Below are positions 1 to 9,056 of a stretch of DNA of 64,000 bases, piece after piece (position 1 is the stretch's first letter; each line of letters starts with the position of its first letter). The stretch spans positions 94,431 to 158,430 of the forward strand of contig JAHRFE010000035.1 in the NCBI GenBank assembly GCA_019084245.1, written 5' to 3'. Under the pieces are notes generated by a model, which worked only from the letters and a program-made list of their open reading frames with translations, made no database searches and was not told where the DNA came from. This DNA is from Hoeflea sp. GTDB taxonomy: Bacteria > Pseudomonadota > Alphaproteobacteria > Rhizobiales > Rhizobiaceae. Both the position numbers and the translations under genes were made by a program.

Positions 1-650
1 AGATGCTCAAGGACATGGCAGGCATTGCGGTCATGCAACTCATCACCAATGACGACATTGCGGTGGAGGATTCGCTCTTTACCACAGGGCGCCGCGGCGT
101 TGCCGGGACGCTGGTGGTCGAGAGGATTGTAGGTGCGGCGGCGGAAAAGGGAATGAGCCTTGCGGATCTCATGGCGCTCGGAGAGCGGGTCAACCGGCAA
201 TCAAAGTCCTTTGGCGTGGCGCTGACCAGTTGCACGGTGCCTGCCGCCGGCAAGCCGACCTTTGATCTGGGCCCTGGCGACATGGAGTTTGGTGTCGGCA
301 TCCATGGCGAACCGGGCCGCCGCCGCGCTGCCCTTGCAAGCGCCGACGAGATCGCAGCCGAAATCTGCGAAGGAATCGCCAAGGAGTTCGGCGATGTCAG
401 GGGCCGCAACGCCCTCCTGTTCGTCAACGGCTTTGGCGGCACACCGCTGATGGAGCTTTATGTCATGCACAATAGCGCCCGGCGGATTTTCGAGCGACAC
501 GGAATTGAGATCGCCCGGTCGCTGACCGGGTCCTATGTCACCTCGCTCGACATGGCCGGCTGTTCGATCACTCTAACGCTATTGGACGACGACATGCTGT
601 CCCTGTGGGATGCGCCGGTGCACACCGCCGCCCTGCGATGGGGTGCTTAG
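1..650 (+). CDS. dhaK: Dihydroxyacetone kinase subunit DhaK, 3' part
   Basis: The gene runs in from before the window; the reading frame is open from base 3 and stops with TAG at 648-650, leaving about 215 residues. DhaK is the substrate-binding subunit that phosphorylates dihydroxyacetone with DhaL. The motif GIHGEPG (His codon at 303-305) carries the histidine that binds dihydroxyacetone covalently in known DhaK proteins. The C-terminal blocks VNGFGGTPLMELY, TSLDMAGCSITL and LWDAPVHTAAL are typical of the family. The true start and the partner dhaL are not visible. No downstream gene is obviously linked, and a separate promoter precedes the next operon. Confidence 0.93.
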   Translation, partial: MLKDMAGIAVMQLITNDDIAVEDSLFTTGRRGVAGTLVVERIVGAAAEKGMSLADLMALGERVNRQSKSFGVALTSCTVPAAGKPTFDLGPGDMEFGVGIHGEPGRRRAALASADEIAAEICEGIAKEFGDVRGRNALLFVNGFGGTPLMELYVMHNSARRIFERHGIEIARSLTGSYVTSLDMAGCSITLTLLDDDMLSLWDAPVHTAALRWGA

Positions 651-796
651 CCAAAGGCGAGTTCAGCAATTGCCACCTGCACACGATTTGCAAGGATCAG
701 AAGTGTGCGCTGTTCGTCTGCGGGGCGCGGGCAGCAAAGACCATCCAGCTTGAAATCCGTTCAATAAATCATTGTGCACAGGGCATTCAACGCCAG

Positions 797-825
797 TTGC
801 CAAGGCTGCCCGCGCGTTTTATCAT
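797..825 (+). promoter_or_regulatory. Sigma-70-like promoter ahead of the BMP transporter operon
   Basis: TTGCCA at 797-802, a 17-base spacer and TATCAT at 820-825 form a good housekeeping promoter. The likely transcript start is about 50 bases before the ATG at 882, which has the ribosome-binding sequence CAGGAG at 869-874. The rest of the 651-881 gap shows nothing else I can support. Confidence 0.45.
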
Positions 826-881
826 TTGGTAAAAAATAAAGCGGGTTCAGTTCACATCATCGTCCAACAGGAGCGTCAGCT

Positions 882-1919
882 ATGACCAGAATGACCACTA
901 CAGGCAGCCTCAACCTTCTCAGTCGTCGCCAGATTCTTGCCGGAACGGCGGCAGGCGCTGCAGCCCTTTCAATGCCAGGGTTCCTCGTAAAAGCCCGCGC
1001 CGAGGGGCCGGTGAAGGTGGCCGCCATCTACACCGTTCCGGTGGAGCAGCAATGGGTGAGCCGCATCCACAAGGCGGCCAATGCGGCCGTGGTGCGTGGC
1101 GATATCGAGTATGTGTTTTCCGAAAACACCTCGAACAATGATTACGAGCGGGTCATGCGCGAATATGCCGAGGCCGGTCACGACCTGATCGTCGGCGAAG
1201 TGTTCGGCGTCGAGGATGCGGCACGTCAGGTGGCGGCGGACTATCCGGAAACCGCATTTCTGATGGGATCGAGCTTCCTGCCCAAGGACGATGCGCCGAA
1301 TTTTGCGGTGTTCGACAACTATATCCAGGACGCATCCTATCTGTCGGGCATCATCGCCGGCGCCATGACCCAGTCGAAGAACATCGGCATGGTCGGCGGG
1401 TTCCCGATTCCGGAAGTCAACCGGCTGATGCATGCCTTCATGGCGGGCGTCAAGGAAACTGCGCCCGATGCCAAGTTCCAGGTGGCCTTCATCGGATCCT
1501 GGTTCGATCCGCCCAAGGCCAAGGAAACCGCCTTCGCCCAGATCGATGGCGGCGCAGACATTCTCTATGCGGAACGATTTGGCGTGTCCGACGCCGCCAA
1601 GGAAAAGGGCGTGCTGGCTATCGGCAATGTGATCGACACCCAGGCCGATTATCCCGAGACGGTTGTCGCCTCGGCGCTGTGGCATTTCGAGCCGACGCTC
1701 GATCACGCCATCGAGATGGTCAAGGCCGGAACCTTCAAGGCCGACAATTACGGCGTCTATTCCTTCATGAAGGAAGGCGGTTGCACGCTGGCGCCGCTTG
1801 GAACCTTCGAGGGCAAGATCCCCGAAGCAGCAATGGCGCTGGTCACGGAACGTGAGGCTGCGATCAAGGATGGCTCCTTTGTCGTCGAAATCAACGACGA
1901 AGAACCCAAGTCCAACTGA
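882..1919 (+). CDS. BMP-family ABC transporter substrate-binding protein
   Basis: 345 residues. Periplasmic receptor of the basic membrane protein (BMP/PnrA) family, whose studied members bind nucleosides or related ligands. The N-terminus has a twin-arginine-type signal (SRRQILAGTAAGAAALSMPG) ending near an Ala-rich cleavage site about residue 40. The body has the family blocks DLIVGEVFGVEDAARQVA and GMVGGFPIPEVNR. It is the first gene of a five-gene operon: its TGA shares one base with the ATG of the ATPase gene (TGATG). The deaminase at the operon end suggests a nucleobase or nucleoside ligand, which is inference. Confidence 0.9.
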   Translation: MTRMTTTGSLNLLSRRQILAGTAAGAAALSMPGFLVKARAEGPVKVAAIYTVPVEQQWVSRIHKAANAAVVRGDIEYVFSENTSNNDYERVMREYAEAGHDLIVGEVFGVEDAARQVAADYPETAFLMGSSFLPKDDAPNFAVFDNYIQDASYLSGIIAGAMTQSKNIGMVGGFPIPEVNRLMHAFMAGVKETAPDAKFQVAFIGSWFDPPKAKETAFAQIDGGADILYAERFGVSDAAKEKGVLAIGNVIDTQADYPETVVASALWHFEPTLDHAIEMVKAGTFKADNYGVYSFMKEGGCTLAPLGTFEGKIPEAAMALVTEREAAIKDGSFVVEINDEEPKSN

Positions 1920-3469
1920 TGGACCATGCTGAAGGCCCGGAGGCGGAGATTGTTCTCCGCCTCGCGGGCATGACCAAGAGATTTGGTCCCCTTGTCGCCA
2001 ATGACGCCATTTCGCTGTCGCTCGCGCGCGGCGAAGTCGTGGCCTTGCTTGGCGAGAACGGCGCGGGCAAGACCACGCTGATGAATATCCTTTTTGGCCA
2101 TTATACCGCCGACGAGGGACAGATCGAAGCTTTCGGCAAGGCGCTGCCACCCGGAGATCCGAACGCGGCGCTGGCGGCAGGCATCGGCATGGTGCATCAG
2201 CACTTCACCCTTGCCGATCAGATGACGGTGCTTGAGAACATTGTGCTGGGCACCCGGCCGCTCTGGTCGTTCAATCTGGGCAAGGCCGAGGCGCGCCGCA
2301 GGATCCGCGAACTTGCGACCGGCTACGGGCTTGACGTCGATCCCGACCGGATGATCACGGAGCTCTCGGTGGGCGAGCGGCAGCGGGTTGAGATCCTCAA
2401 GGCGCTCTACCGCGAGGCGCGCATTCTCATCCTTGACGAACCCACAGCAGTGCTGACGCCGATGGAGACGGACGCGCTGTTCGCCACGCTCAAGAAACTG
2501 GTGGCGGCGGGACTGTCGGTGATCTTCATCTCGCACAAGCTTGGCGAGGTGCAATCCGTCTCCGATCGTGTCGTGGTCTTGCGCGGCGGCAAGCTCGCTG
2601 GAGAACGCGTGACGTCCGATGCGACGCGGCGGGAGCTCGCGGAACTGATGGTGGGCGGACAATTGCCGGTCAACGAGATCGGGCCGCCCACGCCGGGCGC
2701 AACCCTGTTCGAGCTCAGGGGTGTTGCCACGCGCACCATGGGTGGCGCGGCGCTCAAGCAGGTGTCGATGCAGCTGCGCGGCGGCGAGATCACCGGCCTA
2801 GCCGGGATTTCCGGCAATGGCCAGGCGGCGCTGGCGGCGCTGATCGCGGGCACGCTGGAGGCCAGCGAGGGTAATATCATCGTTCATGGCGAGACGGCGC
2901 GGCACTGGTCGCCGCGCACGGCGCTGGACAAGGGGCTGGGGCGCATTCCCGAGGACCGTCATGCAACCGGCATGATCGGCGACATGAGCGTGGCCGAAAA
3001 CGTGATCTCGGAAGCCTATCGCAGTCCGCGGTTTTCCCGGTTCGGATTTCTGGACTGGACTGCTGCCGCCTCTTTTGCCGGTGACATTATCAAGGCCTAC
3101 GATGTCAAATGTCCGTCACCCGAGGCGCGCGTGCGGCTCCTGTCCGGCGGCAACATGCAGAAGCTTATTCTGGGCCGGGCGCTGGATGGCAATCCGGATA
3201 TCATTCTCGCCAGCCAGCCGACGCGCGGCCTCGATGTGGGCGCCGTGGCCTATGTGCATGCGCGGCTGATCGAGGCCCGCGACCGTGGCGCGGCGGTGCT
3301 CCTGATCTCCGAGGATCTCGATGAAATCCAGACCCTGTCGGACAGGATCCTGGTGATTCATCGCGGACACCTGTCCAAGCCGTCGCTGCGTGGCGAGCTT
3401 AGCGTCATGGAACTGGGTGAATTGATGGCCGGCCACGGCGTCGCGGAAGGGGCAGAACATGCGGCTTGA
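1919..3469 (+). CDS. ABC transporter ATP-binding protein, double ATPase (nucleoside/sugar type)
   Basis: 516 residues, two fused ATPase domains as in RbsA/NupO-like proteins. The first half has Walker A GENGAGKT, signature LSVGERQRVEIL and Walker B ILILDEPT. The second half has a degenerate Walker A (AGISGNGQAAL), signature LLSGGNMQKLILGRAL and a weakened Walker B (IILASQPTRGLDVGA), as usual for this family, where one site is less active. It energises the two permeases that follow. The start overlaps the receptor stop by one base and its end overlaps the next gene by 11 bases. Confidence 0.93.
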   Translation: MDHAEGPEAEIVLRLAGMTKRFGPLVANDAISLSLARGEVVALLGENGAGKTTLMNILFGHYTADEGQIEAFGKALPPGDPNAALAAGIGMVHQHFTLADQMTVLENIVLGTRPLWSFNLGKAEARRRIRELATGYGLDVDPDRMITELSVGERQRVEILKALYREARILILDEPTAVLTPMETDALFATLKKLVAAGLSVIFISHKLGEVQSVSDRVVVLRGGKLAGERVTSDATRRELAELMVGGQLPVNEIGPPTPGATLFELRGVATRTMGGAALKQVSMQLRGGEITGLAGISGNGQAALAALIAGTLEASEGNIIVHGETARHWSPRTALDKGLGRIPEDRHATGMIGDMSVAENVISEAYRSPRFSRFGFLDWTAAASFAGDIIKAYDVKCPSPEARVRLLSGGNMQKLILGRALDGNPDIILASQPTRGLDVGAVAYVHARLIEARDRGAAVLLISEDLDEIQTLSDRILVIHRGHLSKPSLRGELSVMELGELMAGHGVAEGAEHAA

Positions 3470-4508
3470 ACCGCGAACCGTGACCTCGGGAGCCGCCACC
3501 ATCCTGTGGCCGGCAGGCGCGATCCTGGCAACGATCGTATTTTCCTCGGTCCTGGTGATGATCGCCGGCGCGTCGCCGCTCACGGTGTTCTGGCTGGTGG
3601 TCAAGGGGGCGGCCGGATCGCAGTTTGCAGCACTCGAGACCCTGACCCGCGCCACGCCGCTGATCTTCACCGGGCTCGCGGTGGCCGTCGCCTTCCGGGC
3701 GCGGCTCTGGAACATCGGCGCCGAAGCGCAGCTCTATCTCGGCGCGGTGATGACCGTGGTGCTGGGCACCGGCGCGGTGACGCTGCCCTCGGCGGGGCTG
3801 ATCCCGCTGATCATGATCGCCGCCATGCTGACCGGCGCGTTGACGCTGCTCGGACCTGCCATTCTCAAGACGCGGTTCGGGGTGGACGAGGTGGTGACCA
3901 CGCTGCTGCTGAACTTCATCGTCCTGCTGTTTGTGTCGATGCTGCTTGAGGGGCCTTTGAAAGACCCGATGGGATTGGGCTGGCCGCAATCGAAGCGCGT
4001 GATCGCGGACGCGCAACTGCCGCGTCTGATCCAGGGCAAGCGGCTGCATTTCGGCTTTGTCCTGGCCGTCGTCTCGGCCATCGTGGTCTGGGTGATCATG
4101 AAGAAGACGGTGCTCGGCTACGAGATGCGTGCGGTCGGCCACAATGCGGAAGCCGCGCGCTTCGCGGGCATCCCCGTCAACCGGGTCATCGTCAAGACGG
4201 CGCTTCTGTCGGGCGGGCTTGCGGCGCTCGCGGGCTTCTCGGAAGTCGCCGGGCTCAAGGGCAATCTGACGCTCGATCTGTCGCCGGGCTATGGCTACAC
4301 CGGCATCGTCGTGGCCATGCTCGCCATGCTCAATCCGCTCGGCGTCATTGCTGCGGCAATCTTCGTGGCCGGCATCTTTGTCGGCGCCGACGCCATGAGC
4401 CGCAGCGCCAATGTGCCGAGCTACATTGCCGAGGTGATGGTGGCGACCTCGCTTCTGACCATGGTCGCGGCGATCATGCTGATGCGCTACCGCGTGCGCT
4501 GGAGATGA
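3459..4508 (+). CDS. ABC transporter permease 1 (BPD_transp_2 family)
   Basis: 349 residues of mostly hydrophobic sequence with about eight to ten membrane segments. It belongs to the branched-chain amino acid/ribose/nucleoside permease superfamily; the blocks PLIFTGLAVAVAFRARLWNIG and AVGHNAEAARFAGIPVNR are the ATPase-contact and signature regions. The ATG lies 11 bases inside the ATPase gene, so the two are translationally coupled. It pairs with the 4513-5457 gene to make the heterodimeric channel. Confidence 0.92.
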   Translation: MRLEPRTVTSGAATILWPAGAILATIVFSSVLVMIAGASPLTVFWLVVKGAAGSQFAALETLTRATPLIFTGLAVAVAFRARLWNIGAEAQLYLGAVMTVVLGTGAVTLPSAGLIPLIMIAAMLTGALTLLGPAILKTRFGVDEVVTTLLLNFIVLLFVSMLLEGPLKDPMGLGWPQSKRVIADAQLPRLIQGKRLHFGFVLAVVSAIVVWVIMKKTVLGYEMRAVGHNAEAARFAGIPVNRVIVKTALLSGGLAALAGFSEVAGLKGNLTLDLSPGYGYTGIVVAMLAMLNPLGVIAAAIFVAGIFVGADAMSRSANVPSYIAEVMVATSLLTMVAAIMLMRYRVRWR

Positions 4509-4512
4509 CACG

Positions 4513-5457
4513 ATGACCGAGGCATTCGAGATCCTGTTCACCGCCAGCTTCTGGGTCGCCGCCATCCGCATCGCCTCGCCGCTGATCTTCGCCACCATGG
4601 GCGAACTCATCTGCGAGCGCGCCGGCGTGCTCAATCTCGGCATCGAAGGCATCATGGTGGCTGGCGCGTTCACCGGCTGGTTCACGGTCTATATGGGCGG
4701 GGACCTGTGGACCGGCGTGTTCGTGGCGGCGATGACCGGCGCGATGTTCGGGCTGCTGCACGGCTTCCTGACGGTGCCACTCGGACTGTCGCAGCATGTC
4801 ACCGGCATCGGGATCACGCTGCTGGCGTCAAGCCTCACCTATTTTACCTATCGCATCCTGCTGCCCGAGGTGACCTCTCCGCCGAAGATCGAGCCGTTCC
4901 AACCTTTCGCGGTTCCGGTGCTGTCGGATATTCCCGTGCTCGGACCGGCGCTCTTCAACCAGACGCCGCTCACCTATCTCGCCTATGTCACGGTGGCGGC
5001 TGTCGCCTTCGTGCTTTACCGCACGCCGGTCGGCGTTGCAGTGCGGGCGGTGGGCGAAAATCCGTCGGCCGTCGAGGCGCAGGGCATTTCGGTGACGGCG
5101 GTGCGCATCGGCGCGGTGATGGCGGGCTCGGCGCTGATGGCGATCGGCGGCGCGTTCCTGACCATGTCGGCATTCAATTCGTTCTTCTTCGAGATGATCA
5201 ACGGGCGCGGCTGGATTGCCATCGCGCTGGTGGTGTTCGGCTCATGGAGGCCTGGCAAGGCGCTGATCGGGGCAATCCTGTTTGCGGCCTTCGACGCCTA
5301 TCAGGTCCGGCTTCAGCAGATCACGGGCGGCATCATTCCCTACCAGATCTTCCTGATGATGCCCTTCGTGCTGTCGATCGTGGCGCTTGTCGTCGTCGCC
5401 AGGCGCGCGACCTATCCCAAGGCGCTGATGATCCCCTACCAGAAAGGCGAGAGATGA
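4513..5457 (+). CDS. ABC transporter permease 2 (BPD_transp_2 family)
   Basis: 314 residues, second membrane subunit of the same importer. The N-terminal block SPLIFATMGELICERAGVLN matches the nucleoside-type permeases of the family, and AVGENPSAVEAQGISV is the cytoplasmic loop that meets the ATPase. Four bases separate it from permease 1. Its TGA overlaps the ATG of the deaminase gene (ATGA at 5454-5457), placing transport and metabolism in one transcript. Confidence 0.92.
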   Translation: MTEAFEILFTASFWVAAIRIASPLIFATMGELICERAGVLNLGIEGIMVAGAFTGWFTVYMGGDLWTGVFVAAMTGAMFGLLHGFLTVPLGLSQHVTGIGITLLASSLTYFTYRILLPEVTSPPKIEPFQPFAVPVLSDIPVLGPALFNQTPLTYLAYVTVAAVAFVLYRTPVGVAVRAVGENPSAVEAQGISVTAVRIGAVMAGSALMAIGGAFLTMSAFNSFFFEMINGRGWIAIALVVFGSWRPGKALIGAILFAAFDAYQVRLQQITGGIIPYQIFLMMPFVLSIVALVVVARRATYPKALMIPYQKGER

Positions 5458-6743
5458 GCTTTGACATGCTACTCAAAGGCGGGGTGCTGCCCGACGGGAC
5501 CACCACGGATATCGCCATCCTTGACGGACGGATCGCGGCGATCGCGCCCGGCATCGTGGCGGAAGCCGGAGAGACGATCGACATTTCCGGCCATCTTGTC
5601 TCACCGCCTTTTGTCGACCCACATTTCCACATGGATGCGACCCTGTCCTACGGGTTGCCGCGGATCAATGCGTCGGGCACGCTGCTTGAAGGCATCGGAT
5701 TGTGGGGGGAACTCAAGCCACTTCTGACGCATGAGGCGGTGAAGAGCCGCGCACTTGCCTATTGCGACTGGGCAGCCTCCATGGGCCTGCTTGCGATCCG
5801 CACCCATGTGGATGTCTGCGACGACCGGCTTCTCGCCGTCGAGGCGCTGCTTGAGGTCAAACAGGAGATTTCCCACTACATCGACCTGCAGCTTGTAGCC
5901 TTTCCGCAGGATGGGCTCTACCGCTCACCCACGGCGCGCGAAAACACCATCCGGGCGCTGGATCTCGGCGTCGACGTGGTCGGCGGCATCCCGCATTTCG
6001 AGCGCACCATGGCGGATGGCCGGGCGTCCGTGACCGAACTTTGCGAAATAGCGGCGCAACGCGGGCTGATGGTCGACATGCATTGCGACGAGACGGATGA
6101 CCCGCTGTCGCGGCATATCGAGCAACTGGCCTACGAGACGCAGCGGCTCGGTCTGCAGGGCAGGGTGGCGGGATCGCACCTGACATCGATGCATTCGATG
6201 GACAATTACTACGTCTCAAAGCTATTGCCGCTGATGGCGGAAGCGCAAGTGGCGGCCATCCCCAATCCGCTCATCAACATCACTCTGCAGGGCCGCCACG
6301 ACACCTATCCCAAACGCCGCGGCATGACCCGGGTCCCCGAGATGCTCGCCCATGGCATCCGCGTCGGCTTCGGACAGGATTGTGTGCTTGATCCGTGGTA
6401 TTCGCTGGGGACGGCAGACATGCTGGACGTGGCCTTCATGGGACTGCACGTGGCGCAGATGACGAGCCCTGCCGCGATGCGCCGTTGCTACGACATGGTC
6501 ACCAAGGAAAGTGCGGTGATCATGGGGCTTGACGACTACGGCCTTGAAGTAGGCAAGCGGGCCGATCTGGTGGTTCTCGACGCCGGCGACCCGGTCGAGG
6601 CGATCCGCCTGCGCGCGACGCGGCTCCTGGTGATGGCGCGTGGCAAAGTGATTGCCCGCCGGGCGCGCTCGCCGATGCAACTCGCAATTCCGGGACGTGA
6701 AGCTGAGATCGACCGGCGTTTTAGGGTTCCTGCTCCAGATTGA
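5454..6743 (+). CDS. CodA-like cytosine deaminase / amidohydrolase
   Basis: 429 residues. Metal-dependent amidohydrolase close to E. coli cytosine deaminase in layout: HFH metal ligands after PPFVDP (about residue 58), QLVAFPQDG, DMHCDE with the catalytic Glu, SHLTSMHS, and the metal Asp in FGQDCVLDPW (Asp309). ATGA overlap with the permease fixes the start; the frame is open further upstream, but only as antisense-like overlap. As I recall, E. coli CodA has His-Asp-Asp where this protein has Gln-Asp-Cys, so cytosine may not be the real substrate. Isocytosine, isoguanine or another ring amine are alternatives. Linkage to a BMP importer supports salvage of an imported base. Confidence 0.85.
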   Translation: MSFDMLLKGGVLPDGTTTDIAILDGRIAAIAPGIVAEAGETIDISGHLVSPPFVDPHFHMDATLSYGLPRINASGTLLEGIGLWGELKPLLTHEAVKSRALAYCDWAASMGLLAIRTHVDVCDDRLLAVEALLEVKQEISHYIDLQLVAFPQDGLYRSPTARENTIRALDLGVDVVGGIPHFERTMADGRASVTELCEIAAQRGLMVDMHCDETDDPLSRHIEQLAYETQRLGLQGRVAGSHLTSMHSMDNYYVSKLLPLMAEAQVAAIPNPLINITLQGRHDTYPKRRGMTRVPEMLAHGIRVGFGQDCVLDPWYSLGTADMLDVAFMGLHVAQMTSPAAMRRCYDMVTKESAVIMGLDDYGLEVGKRADLVVLDAGDPVEAIRLRATRLLVMARGKVIARRARSPMQLAIPGREAEIDRRFRVPAPD

Positions 6744-6842
6744 AGCGACCCCCGCCGTCAAACGTGCCGAGGGTTAACAATTGTGAAAGCGCGCGGGCTT
6801 ATAGTGCGAGGATATAGTTATGCGTAAAAGGGTGTTCCTCGT

Positions 6843-7505
6843 ATGGCCGCTGCAAGGCGCCGATTGTTTCACGCGTTCAAGATCTCCCGGAAGCTTGCGC
6901 TTCTGGCGGGTGGATTTTTGCTTGTCCTCGGGGCTTCAGGAACTGCCGCACTCGTCTTCGCGCCTGCGAGCATGATGTCCGGCTTCTCAAATACACCCGG
7001 TGGGCACTGCAAGACACTCTACCAATCCGAATTCAAGCGCGATAATGAAAAGCGTCTGATCGCCGTCATCTCCACCGACGATGTCGAGCCCCTGGCCAGG
7101 GTTCGGACCGGGGTCCGGATCGCCCGCCATCTGGCTGAGACGCTGCATCCCGATCTGGTCATCGTTCAGGTTGCCGATCATCGCGGGCCGACGACCCGGG
7201 CCGACCTTCGAGGCCAGGCGATTGGCGCCGAAATTGTTCATGCGCCGCATCCTGCCAAAACACTGGCCACGACGAAACCTTGGGAAGCGCGCTACATCGA
7301 TGCCCTTTCCACGGAAGCAGGGTACTACTTCGGAACCCGCGTCGACATGCGTTTGACCGAGCTTGAAGCCGTCAATCAGCAGATCGAGCTGGTTGAGGGA
7401 TGTGACGGCGATGTGGTTGACGAAGAGCCGAAGACGGCCTCCGCAGGGGGAACAGCCGAACCGGCAGGCGGGCATGACAAGCCGGCTAAAGCACCCAGTC
7501 ACTGA
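6843..7505 (+). CDS. Hypothetical protein with N-terminal membrane anchor
   Basis: 220 residues, not recognised. A basic N-terminus (ARRRLFHAFKISRK) precedes one hydrophobic segment at about residues 17-40, so the rest is probably periplasmic. The middle has an alpha/beta look (RLIAVISTDDVEPL, HPDLVIVQVADHRG) that resembles a domain for handling small molecules, but no motif is certain. The C-terminal 25 residues are Pro/Ala/Gly-rich and polar. There is no strong ribosome-binding site before the ATG, so the start is uncertain. It converges on lysS. Confidence 0.6.
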   Translation: MAAARRRLFHAFKISRKLALLAGGFLLVLGASGTAALVFAPASMMSGFSNTPGGHCKTLYQSEFKRDNEKRLIAVISTDDVEPLARVRTGVRIARHLAETLHPDLVIVQVADHRGPTTRADLRGQAIGAEIVHAPHPAKTLATTKPWEARYIDALSTEAGYYFGTRVDMRLTELEAVNQQIELVEGCDGDVVDEEPKTASAGGTAEPAGGHDKPAKAPSH

Positions 7506-7555
7506 AGCTGCGTGCGTCCATCTGCACCAATGTGATCGGCAAACCCTGGTAGGGG

Positions 7556-9052
7556 TTAATCCGAGCGGGCCTTTCGCGCCGGGAAGAGAATGACGTCGCG
7601 GATTGACGGCGCATTGGTGAGCAGCATGATCAGGCGGTCGACGCCGATGCCGAGGCCGCCCGCTGGCGGCATGCCCTGGTCGATGGCATCGAGAAACTCG
7701 TCGTCGAGCTGCTTTTCGCTTTCGCCGCGGGCATGGGCCTGCTCCAGCTGCTCGACCATGCGCTTGCGCTGTTCCTCGGGATCGTTGAGTTCGGAGAAGG
7801 CGTTGCCGAGCTCCCAGGCATTGCAATAGGTCTCGAAGCGCTCGACCAGGCGCGGCTCGCCGGGAACCTCCTTGGCAAAGGGTGAAATGTCCTTCGGGAA
7901 ATCAATCACATGGGTGGGTTGAATGAGCGTGGATTCGACCTTTTCCTCGAAGATGAAGGCCAGGCATTCGCCCCAGGTCCAGTCCTCCTCGATCTCGAAA
8001 CCCGCCCCCTTGGTTGCAGAGCGAGCTTCTTCATCGGTCGCCATCGCGCGAAAGTCGATGCCCGTTGCATCCTTCACCGCATCGGGCATGGCGATCCGCT
8101 TGAAGGGGCCCTTGAAGGAGAGTTCCTTTTCGCCATACATGATCTCGGTGGTGCCATGGATCGCCATGGCCAGGCGCTCGAACAGCCGTTCGACGAGACC
8201 CATGATGTCCTCATAATCGGCATAGGCCCAGTAGCATTCGAGCATGGTGAATTCGGGATTGTGCCGGGTCGACACGCCCTCGTTGCGGAAGTTGCGGTTG
8301 ACCTCGAACACCTTGTCGGTGAGGCCTGAAACCAGCGCCCGCTTGAGATACAGTTCCGGCGCGATGCGCAGATACATGTCGAGCTTGAGCGTGTTGTGAT
8401 GGGTCTTGAAGGGTTCGGCCGTGGCGCCGCCATAGACCGAATGCAGCATCGGGGTTTCGATCTCCATGAAACCCTCGTCTTCCATGAACCGCCTAATGCC
8501 GGAGACAATCCTCGATCGCTGCTGGAAACGCAGCTTGGAATCCTCATTGGTCATGATGTCGAGGTGGCGCTTGCGGTAGCGCAATTCGATATCCGTCAGG
8601 CCATGCCATTTTTCCGGCATCGGCAGCAGCGCCTTGGTCAGCATGGTGATTTCATGGGCGTTGACAGTCAGTTCGCCGCGCTTGGTGCGGCGGACTTCGC
8701 CGGTGACGCCGATGATGTCGCCAAGGTCGATCAGCGGCAAAAGCGCGCGCGCCTCTTCGGGCGTGGTGTCCTTGTGGCTGAAGATCTGAACCTTGCCCGA
8801 GGCGTCGTGGATGTCCATGAACATGCCGGAATTGCGCGACGAATAGACCCGGCCGGCAACGGTGACGATGTCACCGGTCAGGGTGTCGGGTTCAATGTCG
8901 GCGTATTTCTCCGCCAGTTCCGAATTGGTCAGGGTGCGGTGGAAATGCGCCGGATAGACCTCGGCCACGGTTTCGCGCAATTTCGCGAGCTTCTGCGCGC
9001 GGACCTCGGTGACATCGGATGACAGGCCGGGTTCGGTTGTGGTGTCGGTCAT
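7556..9052 (-). CDS. lysS: Lysine--tRNA ligase (class II)
   Basis: 498 residues. Charges tRNA-Lys. Class II motifs are clear: motif 1 region FMEIETPMLHSVYGGATAEPF, motif 2 FRNEGVSTRHNPEFTMLE, motif 3 GLGIGVDRLIMLLTNAPS. The N-terminal OB fold (AGRVYSSRNSGMFMDIHD) binds the anticodon. I start at the ATG at 9052 (MTDTTTEPGL), four bases after the gltX stop; the frame continues upstream only as gltX antisense-frame sequence. Operon with gltX. Confidence 0.96.
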   Translation of the reverse strand: MTDTTTEPGLSSDVTEVRAQKLAKLRETVAEVYPAHFHRTLTNSELAEKYADIEPDTLTGDIVTVAGRVYSSRNSGMFMDIHDASGKVQIFSHKDTTPEEARALLPLIDLGDIIGVTGEVRRTKRGELTVNAHEITMLTKALLPMPEKWHGLTDIELRYRKRHLDIMTNEDSKLRFQQRSRIVSGIRRFMEDEGFMEIETPMLHSVYGGATAEPFKTHHNTLKLDMYLRIAPELYLKRALVSGLTDKVFEVNRNFRNEGVSTRHNPEFTMLECYWAYADYEDIMGLVERLFERLAMAIHGTTEIMYGEKELSFKGPFKRIAMPDAVKDATGIDFRAMATDEEARSATKGAGFEIEEDWTWGECLAFIFEEKVESTLIQPTHVIDFPKDISPFAKEVPGEPRLVERFETYCNAWELGNAFSELNDPEEQRKRMVEQLEQAHARGESEKQLDDEFLDAIDQGMPPAGGLGIGVDRLIMLLTNAPSIRDVILFPARKARSD

Positions 9053-9056
9053 TGGA

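Noticed and set aside
3405-4685. 426-codon minus-strand open frame
   Set aside because: Antisense to the two permease genes, with a His/Arg/Asp-rich composition typical of shadow frames.
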